Part shown: one piece after another, positions 54,715 through 64,000 of the stretch
Layout of the letters: the number at the start of each line of letters is the position of its first letter
Numbering within the stretch: the stretch's first letter is position 1
DNA from: Salinivirgaceae bacterium
GTDB taxonomy: Bacteria; Bacteroidota; Bacteroidia; Bacteroidales; SZUA-534
Length of the DNA stretch: 64,000 bases
Direction of reading: 5' to 3'
NCBI GenBank assembly: GCA_017474765.1
Contig: JAFVGW010000016.1
Span: 1-64,000 of the forward strand
Program-made: the position numbers and the translations under genes
Notes under the pieces: model-generated
Told to the model about the DNA's origin: nothing
Database searches by the model: none
What the model saw: the letters and a program-made list of their open reading frames with translations, nothing else

Positions 54715-57700
54715 ATGATGAAACATCAATTATGGAGAAAGGCGGCTGCAATGCTGCCAACATTGTTGCTTTCATTCTGCACAATGACACAGACTCACAG
54801 TGTGAGCGGTACCATTACAGATGAGGAGCAGCTCCCCATTCCGGGAGCAAACGTAGTCATCAAAGGGACAACGACGGGTACAATCACCGCCGGCGATGGC
54901 AAGTTCACCTTGCAGGCCAACGACGGCGATGTGCTGCAGATTTCCTACATTGGCTACTCTACTGAAGAAATTGCCGTCAATGGTAATGGTCCTTACAACA
55001 TCAGCCTCACCCCTGACCTTGTCGGTTTGGAAGAGGTTGTGGTTGTTGGTTACGGTACGCAGCGTAAAGAGGCTGTGACTGGTTCTGTGGCATCAATGAA
55101 GGGCGATGTTGTTCGCGAAATGCCGGGCTCAAACATCACCCAGTCGCTGCAAGGCCGTATTGCAGGTGTCAACATGCAACAGACATCGTCGAAGCCGGGC
55201 GCCGAGATGCAGATTCGCGTGCGTGGTACTCGTTCGCTTAATGCCAGCAACGACCCGTTGATTGTTTTGGACGGTGTTCCGTTTGCCGGTTCACTTGGCG
55301 ACATCGACCCGAACTCAATCAAGAGTATTGACATTCTGAAAGATGCATCAGCAACCGCAATTTACGGTTCGCGTGGTGCCAACGGCGTTATCCTGGTTAC
55401 CACAACCAAAGGAAGTATCAACCAAGATGCTACTATAATATATAGCGGATATTACGGTGTTAAGACTGTGTTCTCGAAATACCCAATGATGAACGCCGAG
55501 CAGCTGAAAACCCTGCGCGACTACAAAGGAACATTCAAAACCAGCACAATGGAGGAAAATGACTATGCAAAAGGCACAGACACCGACTGGCAAGACGAGA
55601 TGTACGACAAAGGCATGGCTACAAGCCACGACTTGTCGGTAACCGGCGGCACAAAATCGGCTGCCTACAGTTTTGGCTTTGGTTACTACCGCGAGGAAGC
55701 TGTTCTGCCTTTGCAAAACTACTCGCGCTTATCACAACGTGCCGCCATTGACCAGAAAATTGGCAAGTACATTAAGGTTGGCTTCACAAGCAACAACAAC
55801 TATTCAATCACCAATGGCAACAGCATCGGTATTTACGATGTACTGGCTGCATCGCCATTGGTAAGCCCTGTTGATGAAAACGGCAACACTCGCCGCCTTA
55901 TCGACAACAACACTGTTGATGCCGGTGTTTGGATGCGCACACGCGAGACTTTGGAAAAATTGAAAGACGACGGTGAATGGGAGGACAAAAGAACAACCTA
56001 TGGAACTTTCAACAGTTTTTATGCAGAATTATCAGTTCCGTATGTTGAAGGCTTGAAATACCGCGTAAACACTGGTTTGAACCTGAAATACACCCAAAAC
56101 GGTTACTATCAGGGTGTTGGTGTTTTTGCACAAGATCCGGAATCAGCATCATCAGGCTCGCTTTCAAAATCACTTAACATAAACTGGGCTGTTGAGAACC
56201 TGCTGACATACGACAGAACATTTGGCGAGCATACCATTAACGCTGTCGGCTTGCTGTCGTTCGAGCGCTCACAAGACCAATCATCATCAGTTTCTGCATC
56301 GGGCATAGCATCGAAGAAATTCTTGTACTACAACCTTGCCCGCATAAACGATGAAGGCGAGACAACTGTCAATCCCGCCAGTCAAGGATACAGTGAGTCT
56401 GGTTTGAAATCAGCCATGGCACGTTTGATGTACTCTTACGACGACCGCTACATGCTGACTGTAGCCGTTCGTAACGATAAATCCTCTCGTCTGGCCAAGA
56501 GCAAGAACTCACACACCTACCCTGCAGTATCAGTTGGTTGGAACCTTGGCCGCGAAGCGTTTATGGAAGATTTCACTTGGTTGAACTCATTGAAATTCCG
56601 CGTTGGTTACGGCCAGACATCAAACCAGGCTGTGGCTCCGTTCAAAACTCTCGGTTTGCTTGCTTCACGCCCATATAACTTCGGTAATGACACTTACAGC
56701 ACTGGCTACTATGTACAAGAGTTAGCCAACGACGAACTTGGCTGGGAGTATTCAGAAACGATGAACTATGGTGTTGATTTTGCATTCCTCGACCGTATCA
56801 GCGGTAGCTTTGAGTACTACGTGCAAAAGACCAACGATGTACTATTGAGCGTTAGCTTGCCCGCAACTTCGGGTGTTAGCAGTTATATGGACAACATCGG
56901 TAAGACTCAGAACAAAGGCTGGGAGTTCAACTTGAACGCAACCATCCTTGACAACTACAATGGATTCACTTGGGATGCAGGCCTAAATATGTACAGCAAC
57001 AAGAACGAACTTGTTGAACTGGCATCAGGAGCGGAGAAGGATGAAGGCAACTGCTGGTTCGTAGGTCACCCCATCAACTCAATCTACGACTATGAGAACA
57101 TTGGCTTGTGGATGCCTGAAGACTTCTACTATCAACCTGAAGGATACGATAAATCGTATGGTAAAATTCTTGAACCAAGTGGTGACGCTGGTATGATTCG
57201 CGTGAAGTACACAGGCGATTTTGACGAGAACGGTATGCCTACCCGTGCAATTGGTCCCGAGGACCGTCAGATTATGCACATCGACCCGAAACTGCAAGGC
57301 GGTTTCAACACCCGCTTGGAGTGGAAAGGCCTTGACCTGACTGTTATTGGCGCATTCCAGGTTGGTGGCAAACTTATCAGCACATTGCACTCTGGCAACG
57401 GCTATTTGAACCTGTTGAGCGGCCGCCGTGGCAATGTTGATGTCGACTATTTCTGGGCAGAAAGAGATAAGAAGGTAATAAAAACAGATGAAAACGGTAA
57501 CTATTTGGTTCACAACAGAGACGCCAAATATCCAGACCCGAACGCACGCCGCGATGGCGACAATGCTGGTTACGCATCAACGCTTGGTTATTTCAATGCT
57601 TCGTACTGCAAAATCCGTACAATTACATTGGGCTACAACTTCAAGAACAACGGCAACAATGTCTTAGATGAGATAGGCATAAAGAAGATTCGCGTTTATG

Positions 57701-57894
57701 GAACCATCCAGAATCCATGGGTTATTGCTTCGAAATTCAAGAAAGAGACAGGTCTTGACCCAGAGACAAACTCGTTTGGTAACCAGAACGTAGCTACTTC
57801 TACAACAGCTTACAAAGCAAGCTCAATTCTTACTGTTGGTACCAACACACCGTCGACACGTACGTTCTTAGTTGGATTAAACATAACTTTCTAA
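54715..57894 (+). CDS. SusC/RagA-family TonB-dependent outer-membrane transporter
   Basis: A 1059-residue transporter. Signal peptide, then a carboxypeptidase-like domain (SVSGTITDEEQLPIPGANVV, VLQISYIGYSTEE), then the TonB-box-containing plug typical of the SusC group (LEEVVVVGYGTQRKEAVTGS and RGTRSLNASNDPLIVLDGVP, AIYGSRGANGVILVTT). The remainder is a 22-strand barrel ending in STRTFLVGLNITF. There is no extra N-terminal domain of the DUF4974/STN kind, so sigma/anti-sigma signalling through it is unlikely. It works with the SusD neighbour, 12 bases downstream, to import oligosaccharides. Its promoter region contains two LacI-type sites. Confidence 0.95.
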   Translation: MMKHQLWRKAAAMLPTLLLSFCTMTQTHSVSGTITDEEQLPIPGANVVIKGTTTGTITAGDGKFTLQANDGDVLQISYIGYSTEEIAVNGNGPYNISLTPDLVGLEEVVVVGYGTQRKEAVTGSVASMKGDVVREMPGSNITQSLQGRIAGVNMQQTSSKPGAEMQIRVRGTRSLNASNDPLIVLDGVPFAGSLGDIDPNSIKSIDILKDASATAIYGSRGANGVILVTTTKGSINQDATIIYSGYYGVKTVFSKYPMMNAEQLKTLRDYKGTFKTSTMEENDYAKGTDTDWQDEMYDKGMATSHDLSVTGGTKSAAYSFGFGYYREEAVLPLQNYSRLSQRAAIDQKIGKYIKVGFTSNNNYSITNGNSIGIYDVLAASPLVSPVDENGNTRRLIDNNTVDAGVWMRTRETLEKLKDDGEWEDKRTTYGTFNSFYAELSVPYVEGLKYRVNTGLNLKYTQNGYYQGVGVFAQDPESASSGSLSKSLNINWAVENLLTYDRTFGEHTINAVGLLSFERSQDQSSSVSASGIASKKFLYYNLARINDEGETTVNPASQGYSESGLKSAMARLMYSYDDRYMLTVAVRNDKSSRLAKSKNSHTYPAVSVGWNLGREAFMEDFTWLNSLKFRVGYGQTSNQAVAPFKTLGLLASRPYNFGNDTYSTGYYVQELANDELGWEYSETMNYGVDFAFLDRISGSFEYYVQKTNDVLLSVSLPATSGVSSYMDNIGKTQNKGWEFNLNATILDNYNGFTWDAGLNMYSNKNELVELASGAEKDEGNCWFVGHPINSIYDYENIGLWMPEDFYYQPEGYDKSYGKILEPSGDAGMIRVKYTGDFDENGMPTRAIGPEDRQIMHIDPKLQGGFNTRLEWKGLDLTVIGAFQVGGKLISTLHSGNGYLNLLSGRRGNVDVDYFWAERDKKVIKTDENGNYLVHNRDAKYPDPNARRDGDNAGYASTLGYFNASYCKIRTITLGYNFKNNGNNVLDEIGIKKIRVYGTIQNPWVIASKFKKETGLDPETNSFGNQNVATSTTAYKASSILTVGTNTPSTRTFLVGLNITF

Positions 57895-57906
57895 TCGTAA
57901 ATAATT

Positions 57907-59871
57907 ATGAAACAGAATCATAAAATATCATTACTTGGTGCAGCCGCATTGGCCACACTTGCTATCTGCAGCTGCTCCGATGTGTTGGATGAGACTCCTC
58001 GTTCAACCTTTACCCTCGACTACTTCACTACCGATGAAGGCATTAAGGGTGGTCTGACCCAAATGTACGCTCACTTACGCAATTTCTATGGTGGCTACTA
58101 TTTAGCAGCCTGCGAGTGCGGTACCGACGAGTACACATGGGGACAATCTGGCGACAACAACAACAAAGACAACGACTTCTCTGGTGTTGGCCAGATAACA
58201 TCGTCAACCGCCCGTACCGATGCTCTTTGGAATCCTGCATTTATCAACATCAACACGGCGAGTGCCCTTATTGAGCAAGGCAATGCCAGCGGACTCGACG
58301 CCGCACTTGTTGCTGAAGCAAACTTCTTCCGCGCTTTCGACTATTTTCTGCTTGTTCAACACTTTGGCGGTGTGCCATTGGATTTGGGCTCGGGCGAGTT
58401 GAAATCTAACGCCGCTCCTTCGCGTAAATCGGTTCGCAACACTGTACCTGAAGTGTACACCCGCTGCATATTCCCCGATTTGACCACAGCAGTAAACGAT
58501 TTGCCTGAGAACCCTCGCATTGTTGGAACTGTGACAAAAAACGTTGCACGCCTCTATCTTGCCAAGGCATATCTGACCTACGCATGGTGGCTCGAGAATC
58601 CGAAAAACATCCCGACCTACCCCGCTTGCGACCGCGTTGACCCCGACGGTAAATCGGCAGCTCAGTATTTCCAATTGGCATACGACGTGGCAATGGATGC
58701 CATCAACAACCCAGGCCCTTACGCTTTGCAAGAGACATTCTACGATATGTGTAGAGCGTCGAACGAGCGTAACCCCGAGATGCTTCTTTGGGCCGACCAC
58801 ACTGCTACAAAATGGTTCTACAGCGGTTCCAGCGGCGAAGGACAGGCTAACAATTATGGCGACGACCCTGGTGCCAGTGGCTCGAACAACAACTTCTGGT
58901 TTGAAAACTGGAACTACACTGAAGTTCAGATGGCCGACGGAACCGCTACTCAGCGTATCGACCGTCAAGGCTACGGCCGCCCGTGGACACGTATGGCTCC
59001 TACCTACAATGTGTTCAACGAGACTTTCGCCGATGTAAAAGACTCGCGCCGCGACGCAACTTTCCAAACTACTATCCATGCTAACTGGGAAGTAGGCGCA
59101 AACGATAGTATCAGAGCAATCTTGACTCGCAAGAACGCCAACGATATGGATGTTGAGCAAGGTGGTATCATTCTCACTTTTGTACCTAAAGCAATTGACG
59201 GAACTGTATATGATAAAGCTAACGGCGCTCTTGGTTTGGGCGAAGCTCCCGGCCGTGCCGATTGGGTTGTCGACCCGGAACATATCAGCCGCAAGATTTT
59301 CCCTGGTCCATACAAAATGAGTGGTTTCAGCCAGGAATCTAACGATGTTGATATGAAACGCCCATTCACTTCCTTGGGTGTGCCAAACGCCAACAACGTA
59401 CGTCCGTACTATGTTGCCAAGTTCTCAGAGCTTTACCTTATTGCCGCCGAAGCTGCAGTTAAAGGAGCAACTGGTTCAATGTCTGCTCGCGACCTTGTAA
59501 ACGTGCTGCGTGCACGTGCCGGCAAATGGAGCTACAGTGTTGCTGAAGACAAAGTTGTCAGCTTCGACTATAGTGCCGACCTTGTTGCCGCAACTCCTGC
59601 TGACATCGACATAAAATATATTCTGCTCGAGCGTTCGCGTGAGTTCTTTGGCGAAGGTTACCGCCGCCTTGACCTCATCCGCACTCAAATGTGGGAAGAG
59701 TTGGCCGGCAGCTACAAAATCTGCGGTTCGAATGTGGGTGATTGGGAACTTGAGGAATTCCAACGCGAAATCAAACCGGAGTACTACCTCTCGCCCATTC
59801 CAATCGGCCAGCTTGATGGTTTGGAAATGAGCACAGAAGAGAAAGCTGCTTACCAGAATCCGGGATATTAA
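57907..59871 (+). CDS. SusD/RagB-family surface glycan-binding lipoprotein
   Basis: A 654-residue lipoprotein (AICSC; Cys near residue 23, then SDVLDETPRSTFTLDYFTTD). N-terminal TPR-like helices (EANFFRAFDYFLLVQHFGGV, NVARLYLAKAYLTYAWWLE) and a C-terminal part with YYVAKFSELYLIAAEAAVKG, LLERSREFFGEGYRRLDLIR and YLSPIPIGQL are classical for SusD. It is longer than most members (about 520-600 residues), mainly from an insertion around residues 280-420. It caps the SusC barrel and binds the incoming glycan. Two hairpins end the transcript. Confidence 0.94.
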   Translation: MKQNHKISLLGAAALATLAICSCSDVLDETPRSTFTLDYFTTDEGIKGGLTQMYAHLRNFYGGYYLAACECGTDEYTWGQSGDNNNKDNDFSGVGQITSSTARTDALWNPAFININTASALIEQGNASGLDAALVAEANFFRAFDYFLLVQHFGGVPLDLGSGELKSNAAPSRKSVRNTVPEVYTRCIFPDLTTAVNDLPENPRIVGTVTKNVARLYLAKAYLTYAWWLENPKNIPTYPACDRVDPDGKSAAQYFQLAYDVAMDAINNPGPYALQETFYDMCRASNERNPEMLLWADHTATKWFYSGSSGEGQANNYGDDPGASGSNNNFWFENWNYTEVQMADGTATQRIDRQGYGRPWTRMAPTYNVFNETFADVKDSRRDATFQTTIHANWEVGANDSIRAILTRKNANDMDVEQGGIILTFVPKAIDGTVYDKANGALGLGEAPGRADWVVDPEHISRKIFPGPYKMSGFSQESNDVDMKRPFTSLGVPNANNVRPYYVAKFSELYLIAAEAAVKGATGSMSARDLVNVLRARAGKWSYSVAEDKVVSFDYSADLVAATPADIDIKYILLERSREFFGEGYRRLDLIRTQMWEELAGSYKICGSNVGDWELEEFQREIKPEYYLSPIPIGQLDGLEMSTEEKAAYQNPGY

Positions 59872-59920
59872 TAGAAACTATTTCATCATTTATAAAAGTT
59901 TCCCGATTAGAGTTGTTAGT

Positions 59921-59944
59921 AGTTCCTGCCTTTCAGCAGGAACT
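59921..59944 (+). terminator. First hairpin after susD
   Basis: Nine-base-pair perfect stem agttcctgc / gcaggaact with a 6-base loop, not followed by T; it precedes the main terminator by 4 bases. Confidence 0.6.
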
Positions 59945-59948
59945 AAGG

Positions 59949-59981
59949 AAGGCCGGCCTGGCGGCCGGCCTTCTATTTTTT
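59949..59981 (+). terminator. Main terminator after susD
   Basis: Ten-base-pair perfect GC-rich stem (aaggccggcc at 59949-59958, ggccggcctt at 59963-59972), a 4-base loop, then T-rich sequence. Confidence 0.9.
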
Positions 59982-60075
59982 TATCTGTCAGCAATGAATG
60001 ATAGGCTCGTAATAATTGCAGAATCGTATTATCTTTATGCGTTTTCCAGAAGCGGATAATTATTGGCGAAAATAT

Positions 60076-63000
60076 ATGGCAAAAAAACTGATTCTGACGT
60101 ATGTGACAATGTTGTTGCTGACATTCGGCGGCACTGTCTGCAAGGGCGCATCGCCAATATTTCATAATGTCAACAGCCTGTACAACATATCGATACGTGA
60201 GACCAACTCCGTCTGCAAAGATGCCGACGGTTTTGTGTGGGTATCGTCGAAGATGGGCATTCTGCGGTTTGCCAGCCACAACTACTGCATCTATCAACTA
60301 CCCTATTCTGAGCACAACGCTCTGACTGTCAGACTTGAATGCCGCGGAAACATGCTGGTGGCATACTGCAATTCGGGGCAGATTTTTGTCTACAACCGCA
60401 TTGCCGACCAGTTTGAACCGCTTTCCAACCTGACCAGCTTTATGATTAATAAGCAGCAGATTGTCTACAAGATTGCCATCGACGCGAAGCAGAATCTGTG
60501 GATTGGCACATCAAACGGATTTTACAAATACACTGGCGACCAGATTTTGACCATTGAAAGCGAAGGCGCATTCTTCAATCTGGAATGGTTCTCTGACAAC
60601 AATTTGATTTTGGCTGAAAGGAACAAATTGGAAATCATCGACACTGGCGCCCCCGATGCACAACCGCACGACATCGGCGCAAGCCTGCCGCCAAGCATCA
60701 AAACCAGTCTGCTGTGCGACACTCGCCGCAACCGTCTCTGGATTGGCACCAAAACCGACGGACTACTGCGATTAGACTTAACCGACCATACAGCAACTGC
60801 GATTGACGGCATTCCCAAACTGCCAGTTCTGGCACTCAGGCAGTTCAACGACAGCACTCTGCTTGCCGGAATCGACGGACACGGAATCTGTGCAATTGAT
60901 ATTGAGTCGGGACAAATAAAAAACATCTACCAGAACGACCGCAACAATCCGCAATCGCTTGCCAGCAACGGCGTGTACGACATTCTGTGTGACCCTGGGA
61001 AACGAGTATGGGTTTGCACCTACGACGACGGTGTGCTGTTCAGCAACATCGAGTCGAAAAACGTCACGCAGCACCAGCACCTCATCAACAACGACAACTC
61101 GATAAAAGACAACCATGTGAACGACGTCTGCGAAGATGCTGACGGCAACCTGTGGTTCGCAACAAACAATGGTATCTGTCGCTACAATCCGCTGACCGAC
61201 AAATGGATGCATACACTGACCGACAAACACGAAAACACGAATGTCTTTCTGTCGGTCTGCGCCGATTCTGACGGCAGAATTTGGGCTGGCACCTACTCAT
61301 CAGGGCTTTACGTACTCGACCGCAACGGAAAGATTGTGACTCACTACTCAAGCACCAGTCACGGCACTTATAACAACGATTTTGTATTCAGTCTGCTGAA
61401 CGACAGCAACAACGACATGTGGATTGGCGGCACCAACAACGACATTTTCCGCTACAACCGCCGCAGCCGCAATTTCAGCCGATTCGACTACGTACCTGTA
61501 AACACGTTTGCCGAACTCGACAGCGCAAATATGCTATTGGGCTGCACCAGCGGACTTTTCAAACTTAACAAGACAACTGGCGACAGAAATGTCTTGATTG
61601 ACAGCTGCATAGTGAACGACATTCTGGTTCGTGGCGACACAATTTGGGTGGCAACCCACGGCAACGGACTGCTGAGCATAAACAGAAATGGCGAAACAAC
61701 AGCGCATTACGATATGCGCGACGGACTGCCGTCGGATTTTGTAACAAGCCTGCTCTACAGCAGCGGCCATCTTTGGATTGGCACAGAAACAGGACTTTGC
61801 AAATTCGCCCCTTCGAGCGGAAAATCTTACATTTTCCCATCAACACCCCAGCTTTCGGCATCGTTCAACCGACATGCTGCCACTGTGATGAGCAACGGCG
61901 ACCTGGTTTGGGGCACCAACAGCGGCGCAGTATGCCTCAATCCCAATTTCGAGCCCGACGAGCAAGCTATCGGCAAAATATTCATTCAAGACATCATTGT
62001 TGCGGGAAGTTCGATTCGCAACAAGGCCGACATGACAGGCAACATGCCAATAAACCAGCTTAACAATCTGAAACTCAACTACACACAAAACACCGTCAAA
62101 GTTGAGTTAGAAGCTCTGGGGCGGATTGTCGGGCCACGTTTTGCCTGGAAAATGGACGGACTCGACGCCGACTGGAACCTGCCAACAACTCAGAACATCA
62201 TTTCGTACCCCAACCTTCCGTCGAGTAGTTTCAATCTGATTATCAGGCTTTACGACAACACAATGTCGTACATCATTGACGAGCGGGAACTGAAAATAAC
62301 CGTAAAACCAGCTTTTTGGCGCACATGGCAATTCATCGCCATCTGCTACATTCTGGCAGCGGCAATAATCTTTACCTTCTTAATGCGCTATATATCAGAG
62401 ATGAAACGCCGCCACAGCGAAGACAAAATCCGTTTTTTCGCCAACACTGCCCACGAGATGCGCACATCGCTGATGCTGATAAAAGCGCCAATCGATGAAC
62501 TATCAAAAGAAACCGGTCTCAGCAAGCATGGTGAGAAAAACCTTGAAATAGCATCACAACAGGCGCGTCAGCTATCGGCAGTAGTAACGCAGCTGATGGA
62601 TTTTCAAAAGGCCGACATCGGAAAAGATTACCTGAAATTGGTTGATACCGAAATGGTTGCGTTTGTAAACCAAAAGGTTCAGATGTTTGAGTCGCTTGCA
62701 CTGAAAAACAACTCACCCATCACATTTGAACACAATACCGAAAGCCTAATCACTGCCATCGACATCGATATGATTGGCAAGGTGATTGATAATCTGCTGT
62801 CGAACGCCATAAAATATTCGCCCAACGGCGGCAAAATAACCGTCAGATTGCTAAGCGGCATTGCAGTGTGGCGGCTGCAAGTGACCGACAATGGCATTGG
62901 CATCAGCGATAGCGAGCAGCGCCACCTTTTCCGCGAGTTCTACCGAAGCGAGAACGCAGTGAACTCAAAGGTGATTGGCTCCGGAATCGGTCTGATGCTG

Positions 63001-63930
63001 GTGAAAAGCTACGTTGAGCTGCACGGCGGAAGCGTAGGATGCATGAGCCGACTAAGCCAAGGTTCTACATTCACAGTTGAGATTCCGATGGCAACCGTTG
63101 GCACAAAACCTGTAAAACAGCCAAGCAAGAAGCAAACAACCAAGAATGAGCCTGATACAACTGTGCAAGCCGACATCACCCTTCTGATTGTTGAAGACAA
63201 CGACAATCTGCTGCAGTTTATGAACGACACTCTGGCCGACGAGTTCAACATTCTGACGGCAACAAACGGCAGCAATGCCTGGCAGACCATTCTGCAACAG
63301 CAGCCCGACATTGTTGTTTCCGACGTTATGATGCCCGAAATGGATGGTTTTGAACTCTGCCGCCTGCTGAAATCAACCTTTGAGACGGCTCATATCCCAA
63401 TCATCCTCCTCACTGCCCTGTCGGGACGCGCCGAACAGCTGCAAGGCCTTGGACTGGGTGCCGACGACTACCTAACAAAACCATTTGACATGGACATTCT
63501 GCGGCTGCGCTTGAAAACTCTGGTCCACAACCGGCAACTGACCAAATCAAAGATTATCAACAGTCTGTCGCACGGAACGCCTGTGGAGTTGGGCAACAAG
63601 CAGAACGACGACTTTGTTCAGAAACTCCACATTACAGTAAAGAACAATATGGGCAACAGCGATTTCGACAAGGAGCAGTTTGCCGCCGCAATGAACGTCA
63701 GTTCGTCGCTGTTATACAAGAAGATAAAGGCGCTGACCGACCTCTCGCCCACCGATTTCATAAAAACCGCACGACTTGAGTACGCACAGGAACTGCTAAA
63801 GTCACAACACTACAACATCACTGAAATCAGCGAGATGTGCGGTTTTGCCAGCCCTGCCTACTTCAGCACCGTTTACAAAAAGCAGTTCGGTGTTCCGCCG
63901 TCAGATTATCAGCATACCAACGCTGACTGA
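60076..63930 (+). CDS. Hybrid two-component system sensor/regulator (HTCS)
   Basis: About 1284 residues. The start is the ATG at 60076 (MAKKLILTYVTMLLLTFGG), a signal anchor; 20 upstream in-frame codons were rejected. Residues about 40-660: propeller repeats that sense glycan (DADGFVWVSSKMGILRF, DAKQNLWIGTSNGFYKY, DADGNLWFATNNGICRY), then a Y_Y_Y domain, one membrane helix (FIAICYILAAAIIFTFLMRY, about 755-775). The kinase has His793 in NTAHEMRTSLMLIKAP, N box NLLSNAIKYSPNGG, G boxes TDNGIGI and GSGIGLMLVK. The receiver has Asp1083 in VVSDVMMPEMDG and ends at TKPFD. The last 90 residues are an AraC-type DNA-binding domain. It probably controls the neighbouring susCD genes. Confidence 0.94.
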   Translation: MAKKLILTYVTMLLLTFGGTVCKGASPIFHNVNSLYNISIRETNSVCKDADGFVWVSSKMGILRFASHNYCIYQLPYSEHNALTVRLECRGNMLVAYCNSGQIFVYNRIADQFEPLSNLTSFMINKQQIVYKIAIDAKQNLWIGTSNGFYKYTGDQILTIESEGAFFNLEWFSDNNLILAERNKLEIIDTGAPDAQPHDIGASLPPSIKTSLLCDTRRNRLWIGTKTDGLLRLDLTDHTATAIDGIPKLPVLALRQFNDSTLLAGIDGHGICAIDIESGQIKNIYQNDRNNPQSLASNGVYDILCDPGKRVWVCTYDDGVLFSNIESKNVTQHQHLINNDNSIKDNHVNDVCEDADGNLWFATNNGICRYNPLTDKWMHTLTDKHENTNVFLSVCADSDGRIWAGTYSSGLYVLDRNGKIVTHYSSTSHGTYNNDFVFSLLNDSNNDMWIGGTNNDIFRYNRRSRNFSRFDYVPVNTFAELDSANMLLGCTSGLFKLNKTTGDRNVLIDSCIVNDILVRGDTIWVATHGNGLLSINRNGETTAHYDMRDGLPSDFVTSLLYSSGHLWIGTETGLCKFAPSSGKSYIFPSTPQLSASFNRHAATVMSNGDLVWGTNSGAVCLNPNFEPDEQAIGKIFIQDIIVAGSSIRNKADMTGNMPINQLNNLKLNYTQNTVKVELEALGRIVGPRFAWKMDGLDADWNLPTTQNIISYPNLPSSSFNLIIRLYDNTMSYIIDERELKITVKPAFWRTWQFIAICYILAAAIIFTFLMRYISEMKRRHSEDKIRFFANTAHEMRTSLMLIKAPIDELSKETGLSKHGEKNLEIASQQARQLSAVVTQLMDFQKADIGKDYLKLVDTEMVAFVNQKVQMFESLALKNNSPITFEHNTESLITAIDIDMIGKVIDNLLSNAIKYSPNGGKITVRLLSGIAVWRLQVTDNGIGISDSEQRHLFREFYRSENAVNSKVIGSGIGLMLVKSYVELHGGSVGCMSRLSQGSTFTVEIPMATVGTKPVKQPSKKQTTKNEPDTTVQADITLLIVEDNDNLLQFMNDTLADEFNILTATNGSNAWQTILQQQPDIVVSDVMMPEMDGFELCRLLKSTFETAHIPIILLTALSGRAEQLQGLGLGADDYLTKPFDMDILRLRLKTLVHNRQLTKSKIINSLSHGTPVELGNKQNDDFVQKLHITVKNNMGNSDFDKEQFAAAMNVSSSLLYKKIKALTDLSPTDFIKTARLEYAQELLKSQHYNITEISEMCGFASPAYFSTVYKKQFGVPPSDYQHTNAD

Positions 63931-64000
63931 CATTGGCATTTGTCGTCACGCTGAGCATCGCCACTACTTCACCATTTCATTTTTTTGAAAAAAATCGCAG
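63931..64000. other. Window end after HTCS, no feature
   Basis: Seventy bases with a short GC-rich part then an A/T run (ttttttt, aaaaaaa). No complete terminator or gene is visible before the edge. Confidence 0.3.

Overview
The window is a stretch of a Bacteroidales chromosome. The evidence is a SusC/SusD pair followed by a hybrid two-component sensor, a protein with a type IX secretion (T9SS) sorting tail, BspA-like and InlB-like surface repeats, -7 boxes of the Bacteroidetes type (TAnnTTTG), and Bacteroidetes lineage families such as DUF4197, DUF4159 and the PG0541-type PII-like protein. I saw no tRNA, rRNA, CRISPR array, phage gene or transposase.

Layout. 1-9.5 kb is mostly housekeeping: the 3' end of recG, a DUF1508 protein, a DUF4197 lipoprotein, an esterase-like protein, the dipeptidase pepD, cytidine deaminase, a LacI-family regulator, then on the minus strand a GH3 enzyme, an Omp85-like barrel protein and a CBS-domain protein. 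9.7-18.3 kb is one minus-strand gene for a repeat-built surface protein of about 2860 residues, next to a divergent T9SS cargo gene (18.6-19.7 kb). 19.8-23.0 kb holds a DUF1538 membrane protein overlapping a protein with repeated PII-like segments. 23.1-28.5 kb holds a TPR protein, an outer-membrane barrel and a 54-codon ORF. 28.8-35 kb holds a four-helix/zinc-ribbon protein, ftsE, a radical SAM-oxidoreductase pair and a dcp-type peptidase. 35.1-37.5 kb is a GH127 gene. 37.7-45.1 kb holds queH and a TetR-TolC-adaptor-RND-PII-like efflux operon. 45.4-50.9 kb holds gyrB, two small lipoprotein genes (one frameshifted), an acyl-ACP thioesterase, rsmE and a DUF4159 protein. 51.1-63.9 kb is a polysaccharide-use region: SGNH esterase, GH43 (interrupted by an in-frame TAG), SusC, SusD and a hybrid two-component sensor.

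How the genes may work together. Four near-identical 16-bp sites (consensus TTGCAACCGATTGCAA, a CG-centred imperfect palindrome of LacI/PurR type) lie upstream of the GH127 gene, the SGNH/GH43 pair and twice upstream of susC. They tie these dispersed genes into one probable regulon for an arabinose- or xylose-containing glycan, and the LacI-family gene at 5.2 kb is a candidate regulator. The hybrid sensor after susD is a second likely regulator.

Other points of note: the DUF1538/PII-like module, the architecture of the giant surface protein, a TAG inside GH43 after which the family's C-terminal sequence continues in frame, a lipoprotein frameshifted at an A7 run, and a class of short phrase-like repeats that fills gaps after stop codons. 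All functions are inferred from reading motifs and family memory; no search was run.
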